From Nyssa sinensis (taxonomy: Eukaryota; Streptophyta; Magnoliopsida; Cornales; Nyssaceae), in assembly GCA_008638375.1 (NCBI GenBank), contig CM018048.1:11070040-11134039 (forward strand): DNA of 64,000 nucleotides, in the 5' to 3' direction. Shown in pieces: positions 57,905-64,000 of this stretch. The position numbers were made by a program, and so were the translations under genes. The number at the start of each line of letters is the position of its first letter. Position 1 is the first letter of the stretch. The notes below the pieces were generated by a model. That model searched no databases. It saw only the letters and a list, made by a program, of their open reading frames with translations, and had not been told where the DNA came from.

Positions 57905-59775
57905 TGTTGGATATTGGGTCGGGTTGGACCCGAACCCATAGCCATTGGGTCATCCACAAAGTTTGAGAGTTGTGATAAGATTAAAACTTTTATCATTATC
58001 TGGTTAGTTTTGAATTTGAACCAATGCAGCTATTTATCTTGCGGTATGGTTGTGGGATAAGTGTGAAAAAAGATTTTGATTATCGTGAAACTCTCATGGC
58101 TCCTAAGTTCTCTATGAGATTCTTCTGAGCAAGGATCAAAATTTTGTTTCTTTTCCATCGAAAAGGCCGAAACATTTCCGTTTCTCAAAAAACCGAAACG
58201 AAACACTAGTGGAATATCGAAATTCACATGTTTCATGGAAACAAAGTTGTTTCCGTAGAAACATACCAAAACTAGTGGAAACATACCGAATCAGAAGAAA
58301 CATTTTTTTTATATCAACAATAATTCTAGAAGTTAGTAAAAGATAACATCCATTTATTTTTCAAGGATTAAGACTCAAAATTACAAGAAGATATTTCTAT
58401 TATTTTTCTTAAAAGAATAAAAAGGTACTAGGAAAAATAAAGTGTAGAGAAACAACTATTTTAATACTAAGTTACTAATTATAATAGGTTTAAATCGCTA
58501 TTTGTTTTACTTTTTATTTTATATGTAACTTGTGTCTAATTATCTAATTCGTGGATATTACATAGTATATATTTATTATGTATGGTATTATATTTAATTA
58601 TAATAATTTTATATATTTTAAAATATATAATTTTTTTATAGGAAAACTAAGAATTTCATTAATAGCCCGAGAAGGGCAAAAAAATAAAAAGAGATATATT
58701 TTAAAATATATAATAATTTCATATTATATAAAAAATTAGCTATAATTTTTTATACTATTTTTTAATTAATAAAGAGTTATTTGGTATTAATAACTAATTT
58801 ACATTTACATTTTTTTTTAATTTCACCCTAGTAATTGGTGTGGATGGACATGTTCCCTAAAACATTTACAATTAATTAATTATACTATTTATTTTTCAAC
58901 ATTCATATATTTTACTTTATATTTCTAAAGTGTTTCTATACATTTTAATTTTTTTCATCGTTTCCACTATGTTTCTAAAACGTTTTCGAAATATTTTCAT
59001 TTTTTGGATGACCGAAACAACACTATGAAACGAAATTTTAATCTATGGTTAGTTATTTTAATCTATGATAATTATTTAATTTTTTTTATAAACATGAAAT
59101 ATCATTACAAGAGAATGTTCATTTATCCATGAAAGATCACTAATGAACTCTACAAAAAAAAAAAAAAATTTATGAAATGATTTTGTACAATCCAAAAGCA
59201 TGAGAAATATAAAAAAATTGCTTCATTCGTCTCAATTTGTGAATCTATGTCCCTTCAAAGATCTTCTTATGCCATTATTGTCATCTACATGATAAGAAAG
59301 TCAAGAAAGATTGTATTTCACACTGTACAATGAAAAAACAAGTAGATAGTCTTTAGTTTTTTAATTTAAATGAGTGTCATTTATCATGAATATAATGTAT
59401 ATGCCTTAAACATGCACAAATATTCAATAAATAGGCTTATTTGTATAAATAAATAAATTTTAAGTTATGTTTCCAATTGTTTCTCCGTTTTCATTATGTT
59501 TCCGAAACGTTTTCGTTTCCGGACAGATCGAAACTATACATCGAAACGATATTTTGATCCTTTCTTCTGAGGCTACCATCTACGCCTCTGGATTTGGATT
59601 GCGGAAAGACATAGAAGACTCGTATTGTAGCCATTCTATTGACGAGAGAGTTCCATCTGTGGGGATCTAGTGGTCATTAGAAAGCCGTAACACAAGCAAA
59701 GATCTTTCGTTTCCACGAACCCGATTATAAGAGGTAACCGGGTTCACACCCGATTTTTTGTATATCTTTCCATCA
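57905..59775 (+). mobile_element. copia-type LTR, split by a MULE-like insertion
   Basis: It begins TGTTGGATATTGGGTCGGG and ends TTTCCATCA, followed after one base by an intact primer site. Without the insertion at 58130-59562 and one duplication copy the LTR would be about 430 bp. Only about 50 bp of internal sequence follow before another LTR interrupts it. Confidence 0.75.
58130..59562. mobile_element. Mutator-like non-autonomous element, 1.4 kb, inside the copia LTR
   Basis: The terminal inverted repeats are AAGGATCAAAATTTTGTTTC and AAGGATCAAAATATCGTTTC, with the perfect 9-bp duplication TCTTCTGAG (58121-58129 and 59563-59571). Both subterminal regions are rich in GAAACG/CGTTTC. A second copy of the right-terminal region occurs internally at 58957-59043. 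No transposase ORF is seen. Confidence 0.75.
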
Positions 59776-59776
59776 T

Positions 59777-59790
59777 TGGTATCAGAGCCA
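59777..59790 (+). other. copia primer binding site
   Basis: TGGTATCAGAGCCA, complementary to the 3' end of initiator tRNA-Met, lies one base after the LTR. Confidence 0.85.
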
Positions 59791-60450
59791 TATTTTACTT
59801 GTGTTCACTAATTTGATGATATTATGCATATCACGCCCCGAATTCCCGTGAACCTGAGGTGCGAGTAACGAAACTAAAAGAAAATAAAATAAAGGACAAT
59901 CCAACGGATTTAGTTCAAACTTACATTCATTTCCTTCAATGTACATTCATGTAAAGCACAATCAATAAAAGCATTCAACATGTCATTCGGGCTTAAACCC
60001 TTACATCTCAAAATATGCCCCCAAGGGCCAAAATCATTCTAAGCTCATGTCTCATCCACTCTGCAAGACTTCCTCAAGTCTCAAGTGTCAGGAGCATCAT
60101 CTGTAATGTGTTATCCCACGAATGGGTCAACTCAACTGCTGGTATAATATAATGCTAATGCAAGGAACAAAATTAAGGCGTGGCATGTGCAAGTGTACAT
60201 TTATATCTACATGTCATTCAATATCATCCATACAATGTAATAGCAATAATCTACATGCCATCTAACTCATTAACATAATCTAAGGCGTGACATGTGCAAG
60301 TGTACAGCTATATCTACATGCACAATTATAACATTCATGCCATCCAATTCGTCCATACAATGCATTAAGCAAATTCATCACACATTCATGGATTCGTTAA
60401 TACAATGTAATGAAAATATGCGTGACACACCCATGCAACTCTATGCCACA

Positions 60451-60700
60451 CCCATGTCTCTTCACAGATCGCTCCCGTTGGTTCGAGTACCAATGTAATG
60501 TCATGTCCCTTCATGAATCGCTCCCGTTGGTTCGGGTACCAAATGCAATGTCATGTCCCTTCACGGATCGCTCTCGTTGGTTCGGGTACCAAATGCAATG
60601 TAATGTCCCTTCACGGATCGCTCCCGTTGATTCGGGTACCAAATGCAATGTAATGTCCCTTCACGGATCGCTCCCGTTGGTTCGGGTACCAAATGCAATG
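60451..60700. repeat. 50-bp tandem repeat, five copies, inside the LTR
   Basis: Units start at 60451, 60501, 60551, 60601 and 60651 and contain ATGTCCCTTCACGGATCGCT, CCCGTTGGTTCGGGTACC and AAATGCAATG. The last three are nearly identical. The solo LTR has a single GTGAACGGACATATG-type relative near 52975. Confidence 0.92.
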
Positions 60701-61879
60701 GCCAATTTTGGGTTTTTCACCACAGGATCTATACCGTCATAATGCATAGCACCAAGTGCTCAACTTACACTATGTTCCAAGGAATCATACTATGCCAATA
60801 TGCCTTGATTCTACCATGCAATAACACAATCTCAACACAACATTGTATCAACACATGGAGCATGTTTTTAAACAATATATTCCACTGAAAGCAACCACAA
60901 CATCTGAATAATAAAACCACTTCCACATGAATGTACGCAATACGTAAGCAACGTGAGTACATACTCAAATCACATATCCATAATCTTAACAACTCACCAA
61001 AAATGTAAATCATATACAGTACCAACACACAGAACAAATCATATCTCCATAGAATAACGGGAAACACATAAGTGCCAAATCATTCAATTCTAGATTCTGT
61101 CTCAAAGCAAGAATTTCCTATGTGATTTCCTAATGTCAAAGTAACACATGCTTCATTTAATCAACATGGCAATCATTCATAAACTTAATTGTATCCCTTA
61201 CTTAGCATAATATATCATACTTGATAGGTCGGTCTCAACCCAAGAAGTCGTACTCGTAGTGTAGCGGAACTAACTGTAAGAATGCAGAAAGTCAAACCAC
61301 CTTCTCCTTGCCTTTCGGTGTCCCTAAAATCATAAAATGTAACTTAATTCATTTGCTACTTGAATTATGCTATTCATCAAATTTTATGTCTTTATTTTAT
61401 GAGTTTTCATTTTATCAAAATAAACTCTACTGTTGATTCCGAAACATCAAAGAAAGTTGGTTTGGGCTTTCGCGAAATTTAATTCGGACATCCGAGCTAA
61501 AAAGGGCAAAACGGTCATTTTGTACTTTTTACAAGTCCTTACATCCCAAGATCTCTTTTTATAAATCAGACTCCATAGTTGAGTCCGGAATGGTTGAGAT
61601 AATAAAATTTCACTATTTTTTTACTTAAATCGGAGTTCATTTGACTACACTTTAATCTTAGGGCATTTTGGTAATTTTCAATGTTATTACGGGTCTTTTA
61701 TTTTTTGGGGTCTCTTCTCGTGTCATGGACCTCATCATTGGTTTCAGGAGGTCCAAGATAGTCAGAATACATATATGACTTGTCTAATTTGGGCTCCGGG
61801 CTATTTAGCGATATTTAATTTAATTAAATTAATTAAATAAAGTTAAAATGATATATATACATATATTTTTTGCACTTTC

Positions 61880-61990
61880 TGTTGGGCGTGAATTGGGTGG
61901 CACAGCGGACGCATGTCACCTCCCTATCCATAACATCCTTGGTTCGAACCGTAGGGGCTGCGCCTCTGCACAATTGTTTTTTTCAAATCT
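61880..61990 (+). mobile_element. tRNA-like SINE fragment inside the gypsy LTR
   Basis: An A box TGGCACAGCGG (61898-61908) and a B box GGTTCGAACC (61941-61950) have pol III spacing, and the stretch ends TGCACAATTGTTTTTTTC with a T run. There is no cloverleaf 3' half, so it is a SINE head and not a tRNA gene. Confidence 0.6.
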
Positions 61991-63189
61991 TTTCCTAACC
62001 AAATAGCGGACGATGGCCCTATCCGAGGATAGGATATCTCTGACCCCTTCATCCCCAATTTTCAAATCAATTCAATTTATTAATCTGAAACCTAAACAGC
62101 CCCAATTCGAATTTAAAAACTTAAACCTTACACCCCTAAATGACATCATTTCATTAATGAGGTGGCCAGCCCCTATCGTAACACGCGTCCTGAGTCGACA
62201 CAGCCTTGGTACAACTCGGTCAGGACTTGGCTGAGTCAACCCATGAGTTGACTCAACGGAGTCGTCTTCCTCCCCACGCCTGAACCACTGTCGCCCTAAT
62301 TCTGCAAATCCAAACTCTTCAATTTCGTGGGTTTTGAGAGATCAAATCTCTCTGTTTTTGAGTGTTTTCAATTCATGTAGGCTTTAGCAACATTTTGGCA
62401 TTTGTTTGGAACTGTAGGTCTGGCTTAAATACTCGGTTCAAGGCTTGATAGCCAAACCTGCAACTTGGCCATTCATGGTCCAAATCTCTTGGGGTTTGTT
62501 TTGTTGTGGTCCTTTTATTATGGGGTTCAAGCCCCCTTCCCTTATTTAGGTTTTTCTCAAGGTTTGGGAGGTTGGGTTTTCAAAACCACACCTGCAACTG
62601 AGATTCTCTCTCTCTCATTTCTTGTCCATTTACAGTGATTCCAACGGATTTGGAATCCTTGGAAGGTCCTGGTTTGGTTCTAAAGGAAAGGATAGAGTTT
62701 TGTTTTGGTTCCCTCAGACCCAAGCTTTAAGGTGGCCATCCATGGAGGCTCCTTCATGGGTTGATGTTCTGGGGTTGGTTCAGGCTTGGGTTTCATACCT
62801 AGGTCAAGTCCCACACAGTCTGGATGTCATGCATGCATTCAAAAAAGCTTAAACAGTTAACATAAATACATAAATTCTAGAGAGAGAAACAAAGTGGGTT
62901 TGTGATTTTTCACCTCAACAATGGCACTCCCCCTTCCTTGCTTGCTTCTATCTCCTCTGTTCTAACTCTTTGGATCTCTTTGCTTCTCCGGAATGCTCAC
63001 AGTCTCCCCACCTTTTCTGATTTCCTTTTTCCCTTTAACCAATGTATGTACCTAACATATACACAAAAGGTCTATACACTCCCTCACACAACACCTACAG
63101 TAGCCCTACTGTCCCTGACTTCCTCTTCTTTTCCTTCCCATCAGAATGCAGCTTTGCATTTAATGCATTGCTTGCATTTGATTTTTCTC

Positions 63190-63190
<1 letters not shown>

Positions 63191-63229
<39 letters not shown>

Positions 63230-63231
63230 TA
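63191..63231. repeat. (TA)n microsatellite
   Basis: More than 16 TA units. CA-rich and ATAC-rich runs continue to about 63405. Confidence 0.9.
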
Positions 63232-63429
63232 TACACACCATACACACACATCAGTTCTCACACACACATACGGCTGCACAAACAGTACACACATAGAGCT
63301 GTTGTGCACCCTCTTAATGATATATACATATATATCTATATATATTTAAGTACAGGTACACACACATGGCACATGATATCATACACATATACATACATAC
63401 AATTCATCACACATGATGCTGCAAAAAAC

Positions 63430-64000
63430 AGCACCGGTCGATTCGATAATTCGGCAAGAAGGACTTGCAAAAGTAGGACCCTCCGACAATCAAGTCAGTA
63501 AAGAGGGAATAAGAAATAAATATAAAGAATACGTGTAAAAGAGAGTGATTGTATATGTGATTGAATCTGAGATTCAATGTGAGATTGAATATGAGATTTA
63601 ATGTGAGATCGAATATGAGATTTAATGTGAGATCCTCATTTAGGCGTACCTGGCCCCTTTATTTATAGGGTTGAGAGTCATTGATTTTAGCAGTTTCCTA
63701 TATTGAATAGAATTTTTTTCCTTGTTTGACAAGGTTAAAAGATATGTGATAATCTTCCCTGATTGAGGTAGGATTCCTTTCCTATCTGAAAGACTTGCAC
63801 TCCAAAATATATTCCTTATTCTGAGGTCGGAAGTCTATGGAAGACGGTGACCAGTTCAGAACTCCTCCTGCTCTGTAGGTAGCTCTGCTCTGGGGGTAGC
63901 TCAGCTCTGGAGGCAGTTCTGCTCTAGAGGCCTGCTAGTAGCAGCTCTGGAGGCAGCTCAGCTCTGCTAGTAGTAGTTCTGCCGGAGGCAGCTCTACTCT
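63430..64000 (-). mobile_element. probable LTR fragment running out of the window
   Basis: Minus-strand CCCTATAAATAAAGGGGCC (63669-63651) looks like an LTR TATA box. Downstream of it lie CTGACTTGATTGTCGGAGG and TCCTACTTTTGCAAGTCC, a motif combination seen at the start of R/U5 in many plant LTRs. Two local arrays are present: ~24-bp units of GAGATYGAATATGAGATTTA (63555-63635) and GCTCTGGAGGCAGCTCTGCT-like units (63865-64000). Boundaries are not visible. Confidence 0.45.

Larger units (their letters stand above)
59829..63420 (-). mobile_element. long gypsy LTR, same family as the solo LTR; far end unclear
   Basis: The LTR end on the minus strand reads GGGAATTCGGGGCGTGATA at 59829, comparable to CCGGGTCGTGACA of the solo LTR. 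The segment 61530-61770 is the reverse-complement relative of 52150-52500. It interrupts the copia element just after its PBS. The distal boundary near 63.4 kb was not identified, so it may be a solo LTR or the 3' LTR of an element running out of the window. Confidence 0.6.

Noticed and set aside
60410..60742. Open frame of 110 codons with repeated RSRWFGYQ-like peptides
   Set aside because: It is a translation of the 50-bp LTR tandem repeat. A 50-bp period changes frame in each unit.

Overview
The window is plant nuclear DNA, most likely from a eudicot with TE-rich introns. It has plant-type spliced genes (an RTE1 relative and CBL10), Ty3/gypsy and copia LTR retrotransposons, tRNA-derived SINEs, L1-type LINE tails, and hAT, Mutator-like and Tourist-like elements. 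The species cannot be fixed from sequence alone.

Layout. 1-6862: 3' half of a decayed Tat-type Ty3/gypsy element on + (pol remnant, two tandem arrays, an antisense spliced extra ORF, polypurine tract, 3' LTR). About 7.1-12.6 kb: an RTE1-family membrane protein gene (+) with a probable long 5'-UTR intron. 13.5-14.6 kb: a hairpin MITE and a hAT-type element. 15137-27673 (-): a conserved plant gene of unknown function, six exons, one 8.4-kb intron holding transposons, and a single-base frameshift in exon 4. 28894-41781 (-): CBL10, a calcineurin B-like calcium sensor rebuilt as nine exons (250 residues). Its introns hold a Tourist-like MITE, a MULE-like element, a long foldback, a hAT carrying a copia LTR, and a partial copy of one of its own exons. 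About 43273-56428 (-): a second Tat-type element with both LTRs, PBS, gag/protease, RT, RNase H, integrase, tandem arrays and the antisense extra ORF. Its protease region is interrupted by a 3.1-kb solo LTR with a perfect 5-bp target duplication. 57905-59775: a copia-type LTR with its primer binding site, itself split by a MULE-like element. 59829 to about 63.4 kb: a long gypsy LTR of the same family as the solo LTR, reverse orientation. 63.43-64.0 kb: part of another LTR-like sequence.

The three host genes have separate roles: ethylene-receptor modulation (RTE1 family), calcium sensing for CIPK kinases at endomembranes (CBL10), and an unknown. They are independent transcription units, not a pathway cluster. 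The other content is mobile DNA in several nesting layers, many dated by visible target-site duplications.

The most unusual point is in the two Tat-type elements. Each carries, antisense between pol and the 3' LTR, an ORF with its own TATA-like box and two introns at homologous positions, next to a 59-64-bp tandem array that is recognisably the same in both. This suggests a captured, independently transcribed gene whose introns survive retrotransposition because the genomic RNA is the opposite strand.
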